A stretch of DNA of 64,000 nucleotides, from positions 224,025 to 288,024 of the forward strand of contig NZ_KE136347.1 of NCBI RefSeq assembly GCF_000406925.1, given 5' to 3'. The notes under the pieces are model-generated. The model was not told where the DNA came from, searched no databases, and worked only from the letters and a program-made list of their open reading frames with translations. Both the position numbers and the translations under genes were made by a program. Of the stretch, positions 39,725-48,938 are shown in pieces (position 1 is the first letter of the stretch; every line of letters starts with the position of its first letter). Origin of the DNA: Enterococcus columbae DSM 7374 = ATCC 51263 (lineage in GTDB: Bacteria > Bacillota > Bacilli > Lactobacillales > Enterococcaceae).

Positions 39725-41791
39725 TTGAAAAACGTAAAAAAATCACACATTCCCTTTCGATTAAATTTTCTATATTTATTAATTTTTGTATTATTTGTCG
39801 CTTTGATTTCCAGATTAGGTGTCTTGCAATTAGCGAATACCGATAAATATACGAGTAAGATCAATGCGCTTTCAGTTATTGAGGTAAGTGAAAGTACGCC
39901 AAGAGGAAATATTTATGATGCCAATCAAAAACCACTAGCGATTAATCATACTTCACCAGCTATTACCTTTACTCGAGGGGTGAATACATCGGCAGCTACT
40001 TTATTAGCTTTAGCCAATAAGCTGAATCAATACATTGATATGCCTATTGATGAGCAGTTGACAGATCGTGATTTACGTGATTTTTGGTTAGCAGACAAAA
40101 ATAATTTAAAGAGCATGCAAAAGCAATTGACTAAAAAAGAACGTGAATTAAGTAATAGTGAGCAGTATAAACGCATGGTTGCGTTAGTGCCAGCTGATCA
40201 GCTAAACTTTGATGATAATCAAAAAAAGATTATTACTATTTTTAAACGTTTAAATAGTGCGCAGTCTTTAAGTACTGTGTATGTTAAAAATGAAGGAGTG
40301 ACTGACCAAGAATTAGCTGTTGTGGCAGAGCATGCAAGTGAGCTGCCAGGTATTTCTACTGGGAATGACTGGGACAGAGAAGTCGTCGCCCAGGGTAGTT
40401 TAAAAAGCTTAATTGGTAAAGTTTCTACAGAAAAACAAGGCTTACCAGCCGAAGAAGTCGATAGCTATTTAGCAAAAGGCTATGCTCGTAACGACCGAGT
40501 AGGAACGAGTTTTATTGAAAAAAGCTATGAAGATTATTTACAAGGGAAAAAAGCGAAATATGAAATTACTGTAGATGGCAAAGGCAATGTCACCAGTAAA
40601 CAAGAAAAGGCAGTTGGTGCTAAGGGTCAAAATATTGTCTTATCGATTAATGCTGATTTTCAGGCAAAGGTAGATGAGATTCTTCAACGGAATTATCAGG
40701 CTTTGGTTGATAGTGGGATGGCAGCTTATTCACCTGGTATTTATGCTGTAGCGATGGATCCAAACACAGGTGGTATTTTAGCGATGAGTGGTTATTATCA
40801 TGAAATACTATCTAATGAAATTGAAGAAAATGCAATTGGAACCTATATTAATGCCTTTGTACCGGGGTCTGTTGTTAAGGCGGGTACGCTAACGGCTGGT
40901 TGGCAGGCTGGCGTAATTAATGGCAATCAGACTTTGCTAGATGAGCCTATCTATATTCAAGGGACTGCAGCCAAAACCTCTATTTTTAACCGTACGGGTG
41001 GAGCCAATATGTATCTAACCGCCGAAAAAGCTTTAGAAGTTTCTTCTAACAGTTATATGATGAAGGTTGCTTTAAAATTAATGGGTCTAGAGTATCAACG
41101 CAATATCAGTCTACCGTTAATAAAAAATCAAGCTAGTGCTTATGAAGCGCTTCGTAAGGCTTTTGCAGCCTATGGCATGGGAGTTAAAACCGGTTTAGAT
41201 TTACCAAATGAAGGAACCGGGGTTCAACCAGCTGTTGATCAACTTTCTGAAAAAGATAATGATGGCGGGAAAATCCTTGACTTATCTTTTGGACAGTTTG
41301 ATACGTATACGACCATGCAGTTGGCACAATATGTGGCGACAATTGCTAATGGGGGCAATCGTGTAGCTCCTCACGTGGTTTCCGCAATTTATGATAATAG
41401 TGAAGATGGTCAATTAGGTAAAAAAGTGAAAGAGATTAGTACCAATGTATTGAATAAGGTCGATATTTCAGCAGAGAATTTGGCTATTATCCAAAAAGGG
41501 TTTTATGATGCAGTCCATGGTAGTAGTGCTTATACCACAGCCACTGCTTTACGTTATGCTAAAATGAACCTCTCAGCTAAAACAGGTACGGCTGAAACAA
41601 CGGTAACAGATAATGGGAAGGTAATTGATGTAGTCAATTTAAATGTGGTTGTTTATGGTCCCTCAGATGATGCCAAGGTTTGCTTAGCTGTGATGATTCC
41701 TCAACTTAAAGATAGTGCCGGCCATCCTAATTTGACGATTGCTAAAGAAATCATGGATGCTTATGCGGATATTTATCAAGTAGGTCAATAA
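39725..41791 (+). CDS. Class B penicillin-binding protein (PBP2b-like transpeptidase)
   Basis: 688-aa monofunctional D,D-transpeptidase of the septal or elongation machinery. An N-terminal helix (FLYLLIFVLFVALISRLGVL) precedes the PBP dimerisation domain (ESTPRGNIYDANQKPLAI) and the transpeptidase domain from about 340. The active-site motifs are SVVK in VPGSVVKAGTL, SSN in EVSSNSYM and KTG in SAKTGTAE. The start is a TTG at 39725 with AAAGGAGAG upstream. It resembles enterococcal/streptococcal PBP2b; no pbpB-specific neighbours are present to fix the name. Confidence 0.92.
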   Translation: MKNVKKSHIPFRLNFLYLLIFVLFVALISRLGVLQLANTDKYTSKINALSVIEVSESTPRGNIYDANQKPLAINHTSPAITFTRGVNTSAATLLALANKLNQYIDMPIDEQLTDRDLRDFWLADKNNLKSMQKQLTKKERELSNSEQYKRMVALVPADQLNFDDNQKKIITIFKRLNSAQSLSTVYVKNEGVTDQELAVVAEHASELPGISTGNDWDREVVAQGSLKSLIGKVSTEKQGLPAEEVDSYLAKGYARNDRVGTSFIEKSYEDYLQGKKAKYEITVDGKGNVTSKQEKAVGAKGQNIVLSINADFQAKVDEILQRNYQALVDSGMAAYSPGIYAVAMDPNTGGILAMSGYYHEILSNEIEENAIGTYINAFVPGSVVKAGTLTAGWQAGVINGNQTLLDEPIYIQGTAAKTSIFNRTGGANMYLTAEKALEVSSNSYMMKVALKLMGLEYQRNISLPLIKNQASAYEALRKAFAAYGMGVKTGLDLPNEGTGVQPAVDQLSEKDNDGGKILDLSFGQFDTYTTMQLAQYVATIANGGNRVAPHVVSAIYDNSEDGQLGKKVKEISTNVLNKVDISAENLAIIQKGFYDAVHGSSAYTTATALRYAKMNLSAKTGTAETTVTDNGKVIDVVNLNVVVYGPSDDAKVCLAVMIPQLKDSAGHPNLTIAKEIMDAYADIYQVGQ

Positions 41792-41815
41792 TCATAAAAA
41801 AGGAAGGGTGATTAT

Positions 41816-43714
41816 TTGAAAGAGTTAAAAGTTGCTAATCTTACAAAAACTTATGGTGAAAAGGAATTGTTCAAATCTATTTCCTTTATGGTTCATGAAA
41901 AAGATCGAATTGGCTTGATTGGTATTAATGGTACAGGTAAGAGTAGTTTATTAGCTATTTTGGCTGGCTATGATCAAGCTGATGGTGATTTAGCAGTTAT
42001 TGATAAAGCCAAGGATTACACAGTAGGCTGTGTTTTACAAGCAAGTGATTTTCCTGAGGAGCTTTCAGTTTTAGAAGTGATTTTCCAAGGGGATAGTCCA
42101 CAAATACGTGCAGTAAAGGCCTATGAACAAGCTTTATATGCTTTAAGCTTAGATCCACTAGATGAACAAACCCAAAGACAATTTACTTTAGCGGAACAAA
42201 AAATGAATGAATTAGATGCTTGGCAAACGGATACCAACGCGAAGATTATCTTGCAAAAATTAGGGATTCAAGATATGAATCAATCGTTTGGTCAATTATC
42301 TGGTGGACAGAAAAAGCGCGTGGGCTTGGCGCAGGTATTAATTGATGAGCCAGATTTATTATTACTAGATGAACCAACCAACCATTTAGATTATGAGACA
42401 ATTGCTTGGCTAGAAAATTATTTGTCTCAGTATAAAGGTGCGATTATAGTGGTTACTCACGATCGTTACTTTTTAGATCGCGTGGCTAATCGCATTTTTG
42501 AATTAGCGCATGGTCGATTGACCGAGTATAGTGGCAATTACGAGCAGTATGTGTTGAAGCGCTCAGAACAGCAACGAATTGAAGTTGAACAAGAAAATAA
42601 ACGGATGCAACTATATAAACAAGAATTAGCTTGGATGCGAGCTGGGGCAAAAGCACGTACGACTAAGCAACAGGCACGTATTCAGCGTTTTGAAAATTTA
42701 AAAGAGAATCTTCATCAAGTAAAGACGAATGAAACTATTGAAATCGATTTGGCAACGACTCGCTTAGGCAAGAAGGTCTTGGAAATCAAACAAGGTAGTC
42801 TGTCTTTGGGAGAACAAAAGCTGTTTGAGAATTTAGATTTGTTGATTCAAACCAAAGAGCGCTTAGGAATTACTGGTAAAAATGGTGCAGGAAAATCTAG
42901 TCTTTTAAACGTGCTTGCCCAGCGCTTACCACTCACTTCAGGAAAACTAATTGTAGGTGAAACCGTTCGTTTGGCTTATTATACTCAGCAAAATGAAGCG
43001 ATGGATGAAAATCAACGGATGATTCAATATCTACAAGAGGCGCTTTCGCAAGCGAAACAAGCAGATGGTAGTCAAATCAGCGTCACTGAATTACTTGAAC
43101 GCTTTTTATTTCCTAGATATATGCATGGTACACTAATTGGTAAGCTATCTGGCGGTGAAAAACGGCGCTTGTATTTATTAAAGCTATTAGTTCAGCAGCC
43201 AAATGTTTTATTACTAGATGAACCAACGAATGATTTAGATATTGAAACACTAACCATTCTTGAAAATTATTTGGAGACATTTCCAGGGGCCGTTATTACG
43301 GTTTCGCATGATCGCTATTTCTTGGATAAGGTTGCCAAAAAGCATTTGATTTTTGAAGGTAGTGGTCACATACAAACCTTCTACGGTGCCTTTAGTGATT
43401 ATCTTGCATTAAAGAGTCAAGAAGCAATTCAAGAGTCGAGCAACGCTTCTAAAGAAGTCCCCGTTGCTAAAAAAGCCCAGCCTGAAAAGAAAAAGCAAAA
43501 GTTAACCTATATGGAACAAAAAGAGTGGGCAACAATTGAAGAGGAGATTGCTCAGCTAGAAGAGGCAATCAGTGATTACCAGGAACAAATGTTAGCCTGT
43601 GGCGATGATTTTACTAAATTACAGGAATTGCAAAGTAAAGTGGATCAACAACAAGCCCTACTAGATGAGAAATATCTACGTTGGGAATATTTAAGTGAGT
43701 TTGCAGAAGATTAA
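41816..43714 (+). CDS. ABC-F family ATPase (Uup/YfmR-like)
   Basis: 632-aa soluble protein with two ABC ATPase domains and no membrane segment. Walker A motifs are GINGTGKSS and GKNGAGKSS, signatures LSGGQKKR and LSGGEKRR, and Walker B segments [12 protein letters not shown] and [11 protein letters not shown]. The interdomain linker (about 240-310) is highly charged. A C-terminal coiled coil (about 555-630) makes it Uup/YfmR-like rather than EttA-like. Such proteins act on stalled or misfolded ribosomal states. The start is TTG at 41816. Confidence 0.92.
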   Translation: MKELKVANLTKTYGEKELFKSISFMVHEKDRIGLIGINGTGKSSLLAILAGYDQADGDLAVIDKAKDYTVGCVLQASDFPEELSVLEVIFQGDSPQIRAVKAYEQALYALSLDPLDEQTQRQFTLAEQKMNELDAWQTDTNAKIILQKLGIQDMNQSFGQLSGGQKKRVGLAQVLIDEPDLLLLDEPTNHLDYETIAWLENYLSQYKGAIIVVTHDRYFLDRVANRIFELAHGRLTEYSGNYEQYVLKRSEQQRIEVEQENKRMQLYKQELAWMRAGAKARTTKQQARIQRFENLKENLHQVKTNETIEIDLATTRLGKKVLEIKQGSLSLGEQKLFENLDLLIQTKERLGITGKNGAGKSSLLNVLAQRLPLTSGKLIVGETVRLAYYTQQNEAMDENQRMIQYLQEALSQAKQADGSQISVTELLERFLFPRYMHGTLIGKLSGGEKRRLYLLKLLVQQPNVLLLDEPTNDLDIETLTILENYLETFPGAVITVSHDRYFLDKVAKKHLIFEGSGHIQTFYGAFSDYLALKSQEAIQESSNASKEVPVAKKAQPEKKKQKLTYMEQKEWATIEEEIAQLEEAISDYQEQMLACGDDFTKLQELQSKVDQQQALLDEKYLRWEYLSEFAED

Positions 43715-43724
43715 GGGGTGTAGT

Positions 43725-44672
43725 ATGGAACAGGCATATTTAGATTTAGGACGAAAAATTTTAACCGAGGGACATTTGAAAAATGATCGTACCAATACTG
43801 GGACGAAAAGCATTTTCGGTTATCAAATGCGTTTTGATTTAAGCGAAGGGTTTCCTTTATTGACAACCAAACGAGTCCCATTTGGATTAATTAAGAGTGA
43901 ATTACTGTGGTTTTTAAAAGGTGATACCAATATTCGCTTTTTACTTGAACACAATAATCACATTTGGGATGAATGGGCATTTAAAAATTATGTCGAAAGT
44001 AGCGACTATACTGGTCCAGATATGACTGATTTTGGTCGTCGTTGTTTGGTAGATGAAGCTTTTAATCAATTGTATCAAGTAGAGCTACAAAGCTTTTGTC
44101 AAAGAATCTTAGCGGATAAGGACTTTGCTGAAAAATATGGTGATTTAGGTAAAGTTTATGGCTATCAATGGCGAAATTGGCAGACTAGTCAAGGCGAGAC
44201 AATTGATCAAATTAAAGATGTCATTGAAATGATTAAAAACTCGCCCGATTCAAGACGCTTAATCGTATCGGCATGGAATCCAGAAGACATTCCATCGATG
44301 GCCTTGCCACCTTGCCATACCTTATTTCAATTTTATGTGGCTGAAGGCAAATTAAGCTGTCAGCTGTATCAAAGAAGTGCGGATGTCTTTTTAGGCGTAC
44401 CGTTTAATATTGCTAGCTATGCCTTGCTTACTCATTTAATCGCTCATCAAACGGGCCTTGAGGTTGGTGAATTTGTGCATACATTAGGTGATGCCCATCT
44501 ATATACCAATCATTTTGAACAGATGCAAGAACAATTAAGGCGCCAGGTACGACAAGCGCCTAAGCTTTGGCTAAATCCTGAAAAAAGAGATATTTTTGAT
44601 TTTGAGATGGATGATATCAAAGTAGAAGGCTACAACCCACATCCAACTATTAAAGCACCGATTGCTGTTTAA
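43725..44672 (+). CDS. thyA: Thymidylate synthase
   Basis: 315-aa ThyA making dTMP from dUMP with methylene-tetrahydrofolate. Motifs: the Arg loop [15 protein letters not shown], the catalytic Cys in [33 protein letters not shown] and [12 protein letters not shown]. It is of the longer, Lactobacillus-type length. The ATG at 43725 follows AAGGGGTG. Dihydrofolate reductase, often the next gene in related genomes, is not here. Confidence 0.96.
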   Translation: MEQAYLDLGRKILTEGHLKNDRTNTGTKSIFGYQMRFDLSEGFPLLTTKRVPFGLIKSELLWFLKGDTNIRFLLEHNNHIWDEWAFKNYVESSDYTGPDMTDFGRRCLVDEAFNQLYQVELQSFCQRILADKDFAEKYGDLGKVYGYQWRNWQTSQGETIDQIKDVIEMIKNSPDSRRLIVSAWNPEDIPSMALPPCHTLFQFYVAEGKLSCQLYQRSADVFLGVPFNIASYALLTHLIAHQTGLEVGEFVHTLGDAHLYTNHFEQMQEQLRRQVRQAPKLWLNPEKRDIFDFEMDDIKVEGYNPHPTIKAPIAV

Positions 44673-44678
44673 AATAAT

Positions 44679-44725
44679 AGCCGACGTTATCGACAAGCTT
44701 TAGTCGATAGCGCCGGCTAATTTTA
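44679..44725. terminator. Bidirectional terminator between thyA and the hemolysin-III-like gene
   Basis: TAGCCGACGTTATCGAC pairs with GTCGATAGCGCCGGCTA (16 of 17, one mismatch), a very stable stem. Modest T/A runs flank it on both sides. Confidence 0.7.
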
Positions 44726-45376
44726 GGTATAAAGTAAAACAGAAAAATACATCAAAATGGCTCCTAGCATAACAAAAAGATGCCAGACAACATGCATGAA
44801 TTTTATATTTTTGAGACTATAGAAAAAGGCACCTACCGTATAGGCTACACCACCAGAGGCTAATAAAATGGTTCCTACCAGTCCTAGATTTGTCACTAAA
44901 GGCTTAAAAGCGATTAAGCATAACCAGCCCATGATGATGTACACAATCGTTGAAAAGTGAGAAATCTTTTTCACTCGATGAAGCGTAATTGATTTATAAA
45001 CGATGCCGACAATTGCCATTGCCCAAATTAAGCCAAATAATAGCCAACCTAACCAGCCTTTAATCGTCAACAGACAATAAGGGGTATAGCTACCGGCAAT
45101 TAATAAGAAAATCGAATCATGATCAAAAACTTGAAAGACTTTTTTGGCTTTAGTAAAAATTAAGCTATGAAACAAAGTGGAGAATAGAAATAGTAAAATC
45201 ATGGTTGATCCATAAATACAGTAGCTGACTACATGAATCGCTGAGCCTAAGCGTGCGCCTTTAATAATCAATAAAACCAATCCGGCAATACTTAGGCCAA
45301 AACCAATTCCGTGAGTGACAGCGTTAAATATTTCATTAATAATTAAATATTTTTTAGAAAACTTTGGCATATCCAT
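44723..45376 (-). CDS. Hemolysin III / PAQR-family membrane protein
   Basis: 217-aa protein with seven hydrophobic helices. Conserved polar residues of the family are visible: NEIFNAVTHGIGFGLS near the N-terminus, STLFHSLIFTKAKKVFQVFDHDSIFLLIAGSYTPY, and a late MHVVWHLFVMLGA with His. These His/Asp/Ser residues form the metal site of PAQR-type hydrolases. The name hemolysin is historical; toxicity should not be assumed. It is transcribed towards thyA and divergently from degV. Confidence 0.9.
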   Translation of the reverse strand: MDMPKFSKKYLIINEIFNAVTHGIGFGLSIAGLVLLIIKGARLGSAIHVVSYCIYGSTMILLFLFSTLFHSLIFTKAKKVFQVFDHDSIFLLIAGSYTPYCLLTIKGWLGWLLFGLIWAMAIVGIVYKSITLHRVKKISHFSTIVYIIMGWLCLIAFKPLVTNLGLVGTILLASGGVAYTVGAFFYSLKNIKFMHVVWHLFVMLGAILMYFSVLLYT

Positions 45377-45509
45377 TAAACTACCTCCTATAACTAAGTG
45401 AAATAGATGAAAATTTGGCTAGCGTCTGTTATACTATCTACTATAGTCTTTATTTTAACTCAAAATTTGGTAAAATAATAGCAGTATTAAAGAGAGAGTG
45501 GATGGATTC

Positions 45510-46352
45510 ATGAGAAAATTAAAAATTGTTACGGATTCTTCATGTACAATGGAGAAACAAACACGTGATGATTTACAAATTCACGTTATGCCTTTATCAG
45601 TAATGATTGATGGGGTAATTTATGCCGACGATGACCAGTTACCTGGTGAAATATTTATGGATAAAATGGCCGCTGCCAGTGAGCTACCTAAGACTAGTCA
45701 ACCACCAATTGGCCAATTTATTGAATTATACGATCAACTTGGTGCAGATGGGTCAGATATTTTATCTATTCATATGACTAAGGGATTAAGTGGAACGGTG
45801 GAGGCAGCGCGACAAGCCGCCCAATTATCTAAAGCCAATGTTGTGGTGATTGATTCAGATACAACTGACCAAGGACTTTCTTTTCAAGTAATCCGTGCTG
45901 CTCAATTAGCGCAAGAAGGTAAAAGCATAGAGGAAGTATTGCCAGTAGTTGAAGATATTCGTAGCAAAACTAAATTATATATTGGTGTATCTATGTTAGA
46001 TAATTTAGTTAAAGGAGGACGAGTTAGTCGTGCTAAAGGCTTGATTTCAAGCTTTTTAAATGTTCGTGTAGTCATGAATTTTGAGCATGGCGAATTACAC
46101 CCAGTGATTAAAGGTCGAGGAGCTAAGGCTTTTAGTAAATGGTTTGACGGCTTTTTAGATGAAATTGCTAAAATTCCTAATATTCAACAAATTGGGGTTT
46201 CTTATGCGGGTAGCCATGAACAAATTCTACATTTTAAAGAAGAATTGCAAGCTAGATTTCCTAAAATGCATATTCCTTTTCTACATACAACGCCAATTAT
46301 TGCGACACACACGGGTGATGGCGCTTTTGCTATCACTTATTACTATGAATAA
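45510..46352 (+). CDS. DegV-family fatty-acid-binding protein (FakB-like)
   Basis: 280-aa protein of the DegV fold, which holds a fatty acid for phosphorylation by FakA before phospholipid synthesis. Typical segments are KIVTDSSCTM at the start, PLSVMIDGVIY, the SKTSQPP-like PKTSQPPIGQF, and SGTVEAARQA, with a C-terminal end HTGDGAFAITYY. The head group ligands of the family (Thr/Ser in TSQP and His/Arg late) are in place. The ATG at 45510 is chosen by homology; its ribosome site is weak. No FakA gene is nearby. Confidence 0.9.
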   Translation: MRKLKIVTDSSCTMEKQTRDDLQIHVMPLSVMIDGVIYADDDQLPGEIFMDKMAAASELPKTSQPPIGQFIELYDQLGADGSDILSIHMTKGLSGTVEAARQAAQLSKANVVVIDSDTTDQGLSFQVIRAAQLAQEGKSIEEVLPVVEDIRSKTKLYIGVSMLDNLVKGGRVSRAKGLISSFLNVRVVMNFEHGELHPVIKGRGAKAFSKWFDGFLDEIAKIPNIQQIGVSYAGSHEQILHFKEELQARFPKMHIPFLHTTPIIATHTGDGAFAITYYYE

Positions 46353-46374
46353 TCAGCATAGCCAAGCTTGAAGG

Positions 46375-46420
46375 TAAGTCGGATAAATAGTAGCTAAGTC
46401 TACTTTATCCGGCTTATTTG
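46375..46420 (+). terminator. Possible terminator after degV
   Basis: AAGTCGGATAAA pairs with TTTATCCGGCTT, including a second small stem in the loop. The downstream T run is poor. Confidence 0.4.
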
Positions 46421-46449
46421 AGATAACGTAAGAAAGGAATGAAGAACAG

Positions 46450-47334
46450 ATGAAATCATCTTTAAAAGGTTTATTCTATACTTTAGTCATTTTTCTTTGT
46501 GCCTTTTGCCTTTTTTTACAAATCATTCCCAAACAGCCTAGTTTGTTAAAAACTTCGACCAATCCCCCCACTCAAAAAGTTAAACGTTTGACCTATGTTG
46601 CCTTAGGAGACTCGCTTACTCAAGGGGTAGGTGATGAAACGAAGCGTGGCGGCTTTGTACCTTTAGTTTCAGACCAATTACAACAAGCTTATCAATTAAG
46701 CAGTATTGATTATGAAAATTTTGGTAAAGCCGGTGATCGGAGTGATCAAATTCTTGCACGCTTGAAAAAAAGTACAACAATGCAAAAAAGTTTAAAACAA
46801 GCCAATGTGATTACGCTAACTTGTGGGGGAAATGATTTGTTAAAGGTTATCAAGGATAATCTGTTTCACTTAAAGAAAAAGACTTTTAAAAAGCCTTTAA
46901 AAAAATATCAACGACAAGTAGCTAATTTAATTGAGGAAATTAGGAAATATAATGCACATGCGCCGATTTATCTATTGGGCATTTACAATCCGTTTTATTT
47001 AAATTTTCCAGAATTTACCCAAATGCAAGAAATCGTTGATGAATGGAATCAAGGTACCAAACAGATTGCTGCTGACTATCAAGCGGTTTATTTTATTCCT
47101 ATTAATGACTTATTGTATAAGGGGTTAGATAACCAAGTAGGGATTGTAGATAGTAAAGCGGATGATTTGGCTGCTAATGGTGAGAGTCCGACTATCTCCA
47201 ATCATTTGCTATCAGAGGTAGATCGTTTTCACCCCAATAATATTGGCTATCGGCTAATGGCCCAAGCTGTGATAAATGAAATCAAGCAAACGGAAAAAAT
47301 ATGGCAACCGAAAGAGTGGAAAAAGAATGAATAA
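46450..47334 (+). CDS. YpmR-like SGNH/GDSL hydrolase
   Basis: 294-aa exported or membrane-anchored esterase/lipase-like protein. An N-terminal hydrophobic segment (LFYTLVIFLCAFCLFLQII) precedes the SGNH domain. Block I is VALGDSLTQG with the nucleophile Ser, then the Gly in FGKAGDRSDQ, Asn in TCGGNDLL, and the catalytic Asp/His in DRFHPNNIGYRLMA. It overlaps the next gene by 8 bases. The YpmR-YpmS pairing is the same as in Bacillus. The natural substrate is unknown. Confidence 0.88.
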   Translation: MKSSLKGLFYTLVIFLCAFCLFLQIIPKQPSLLKTSTNPPTQKVKRLTYVALGDSLTQGVGDETKRGGFVPLVSDQLQQAYQLSSIDYENFGKAGDRSDQILARLKKSTTMQKSLKQANVITLTCGGNDLLKVIKDNLFHLKKKTFKKPLKKYQRQVANLIEEIRKYNAHAPIYLLGIYNPFYLNFPEFTQMQEIVDEWNQGTKQIAADYQAVYFIPINDLLYKGLDNQVGIVDSKADDLAANGESPTISNHLLSEVDRFHPNNIGYRLMAQAVINEIKQTEKIWQPKEWKKNE

Positions 47335-47956
47335 TAACAAAATAGAATTTCGTAAGCAAAAAAAGCAGCCGAATTATTGGAAGTGGGCTTTTTTAACGTT
47401 AGTTGCGCTTTTAATAGCATTGGCTATGGTTGTATTTGTTCGGATGAACGAGCCTAGAGAAAGCCAAGAAACCCTATCAGCATTGACTGCTTCTAAAAAA
47501 CAATCAACAGCAGCTGTTTTTACGATTAATACGACTAAAAAAGAAGTGAATACGTTAATCGATGACTATTTAAAGGACTTAAATAAAAAGACGCCGATTA
47601 ATTATTCTTTTGTGTTAGAAAAACAAGCACTATTGACTGGCAAGTTTGAAGTACTAGGCTTTCCGTTGACCTTTTATTTGTATTTTGATCCTTATGTGAT
47701 GGAAGATGGAAATATTCAATTAAGAGCCAAAAGCTTATCGATAGGTTCTCTAGGTGTTCCGATTAAAGAAGTGATGAAGATGATTAAAAGAAGTTATCAC
47801 CTGCCTTCATGGATTACGATTCAACCAGAGGATCAATATATCTTGCTGCATTTAGATAAGCTAAAGCTGACTGGTCAATTGAAGCTAAGAGCTAAAACAA
47901 TTGATTTAGTCAATGATCAGCTACAGTTAGAAGTCTATATGAGTAAAACTAACTAG
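47327..47956 (+). CDS. YpmS-like protein (DUF2140)
   Basis: 209-aa protein with a short basic N-terminus, one membrane helix (WKWAFLTLVALLIALAMVVFVRM) and an outside domain containing GKFEVLGFPLTFYLYFDPYV and GNIQLRAKSLSIGSLGVP, as in DUF2140/YpmS. The ATG at 47327 overlaps the end of the SGNH hydrolase gene. The conserved pairing suggests that the two work together in the envelope, but the function is unknown. Confidence 0.85.
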   Translation: MNNNKIEFRKQKKQPNYWKWAFLTLVALLIALAMVVFVRMNEPRESQETLSALTASKKQSTAAVFTINTTKKEVNTLIDDYLKDLNKKTPINYSFVLEKQALLTGKFEVLGFPLTFYLYFDPYVMEDGNIQLRAKSLSIGSLGVPIKEVMKMIKRSYHLPSWITIQPEDQYILLHLDKLKLTGQLKLRAKTIDLVNDQLQLEVYMSKTN

Positions 47957-48014
47957 CATAATTGATCAATCTAGTGTAGAATAAATGGCAAATGAAAAAT
48001 TAGAGGTGATGAGT

Positions 48015-48533
48015 TTGGAACGAGCGATTTTTGCGGGGGGCTGTTTTTGGTGCATGGTGCAACCATTTGATGAGCTACCAGGCATTCATTCTGTATTATC
48101 AGGCTATACGGGTGGTCATGTACCTAATCCAACCTATGAACAGGTCTGCAGTAAAACAACTGGTCATACTGAAGCGGTAGAAATTATTTATGATCCAGCG
48201 TTGATTACTTTTGCAGATTTGGTAGAAATATATTGGCAACAAACCGATCCAACTGATGCATTTGGTCAGTTTGAAGATCGTGGAGATAATTACCGTCCAG
48301 TGATTTTTTACTTTAATGAAGAGCAAAAACAAATTGCTGAAGAAAGTAAACAACGCTTAGCTAACAGTGGTCGATTTGATCAGCCAATCGTAACGAAAAT
48401 CGAACCAGCCCAAGAGTTTTATGTGGCTGAATTATACCATCAGGAATACTATAAGAAAAATCCCGCTAACTTTGCTAGAAATCATGCTAGACGTGCAGCC
48501 TTTTTAAAGGAGCATTGGAATGAGCAAAACTAA
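48015..48533 (+). CDS. msrA: Peptide methionine sulfoxide reductase MsrA
   Basis: Repairs methionine-S-sulfoxide in proteins. From the TTG at 48015 it is 172 aa and begins [14 protein letters not shown], with the catalytic Cys in GGCFWC. GAGGTG (48003-48008) is 6 bases upstream of this TTG. The ATG at 47985 would add ten residues and has no ribosome site. Other family blocks are [42 protein letters not shown] and AELYHQEYY. It overlaps the yozE-like gene by 14 bases. Confidence 0.95.
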   Translation: MERAIFAGGCFWCMVQPFDELPGIHSVLSGYTGGHVPNPTYEQVCSKTTGHTEAVEIIYDPALITFADLVEIYWQQTDPTDAFGQFEDRGDNYRPVIFYFNEEQKQIAEESKQRLANSGRFDQPIVTKIEPAQEFYVAELYHQEYYKKNPANFARNHARRAAFLKEHWNEQN

Positions 48534-48750
48534 GAGTTTTTATCAGTATCTGATGGCCAAAAAGGGACCCAGTCATACTGATCGATTACAATTATTTGCC
48601 ACCGCGGTCAGCGCGGATTCTCAATTTCCCAAGCATAGCAAGGATTATGATGAAATTTCGAGCTATTTAGAATTAAATACCGATTATTTAAGTAATTTGA
48701 GCTATTTCGATGATTTTTGGGAAGCCTATCTCAATGATAGTAATTACTAA
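48520..48750 (+). CDS. YozE-like protein (UPF0346)
   Basis: 76-aa acidic protein. [31 protein letters not shown] and the [22 protein letters not shown] end match the YozE SAM-like fold family. It overlaps msrA and ends in a strong terminator. The function is unknown; members are small helical bundles. Confidence 0.88.
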   Translation: MSKTKSFYQYLMAKKGPSHTDRLQLFATAVSADSQFPKHSKDYDEISSYLELNTDYLSNLSYFDDFWEAYLNDSNY

Positions 48751-48766
48751 TATGTCTGACAGTTAT

Positions 48767-48810
48767 AATCGTTGATAAAACCTTAGAAGGATTTATCAAC
48801 GATTTTTTTT
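48767..48810 (+). terminator. Terminator after the yozE-like gene
   Basis: AATCGTTGATAAA pairs exactly with TTTATCAACGATT and eight Ts follow. Confidence 0.92.
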
Positions 48811-48896
48811 AAATAGCGAGGCAAATTTTTTGCATAGCTAAGCAGTGAACACTTTTTATCAGCCAGTCACTTTACTTATCTGCAATCGCTAAATCG

Positions 48897-48905
48897 TGGT
48901 ATAAT
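48897..48905 (+). promoter_or_regulatory. Extended -10 promoter of the ctpA-like gene
   Basis: TGGTATAAT (48897-48905), 33 bases before the ATG; no clear -35 box. Confidence 0.55.
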
Positions 48906-48938
48906 GAGACGAGAATTTAAGGATAATTGGAGTTTTAT

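Noticed and set aside
44723-45376. Treating the hemolysin-III-like gene as a virulence factor
   Set aside because: The family is widespread in harmless bacteria and belongs to the PAQR membrane proteins; the name alone is not evidence.
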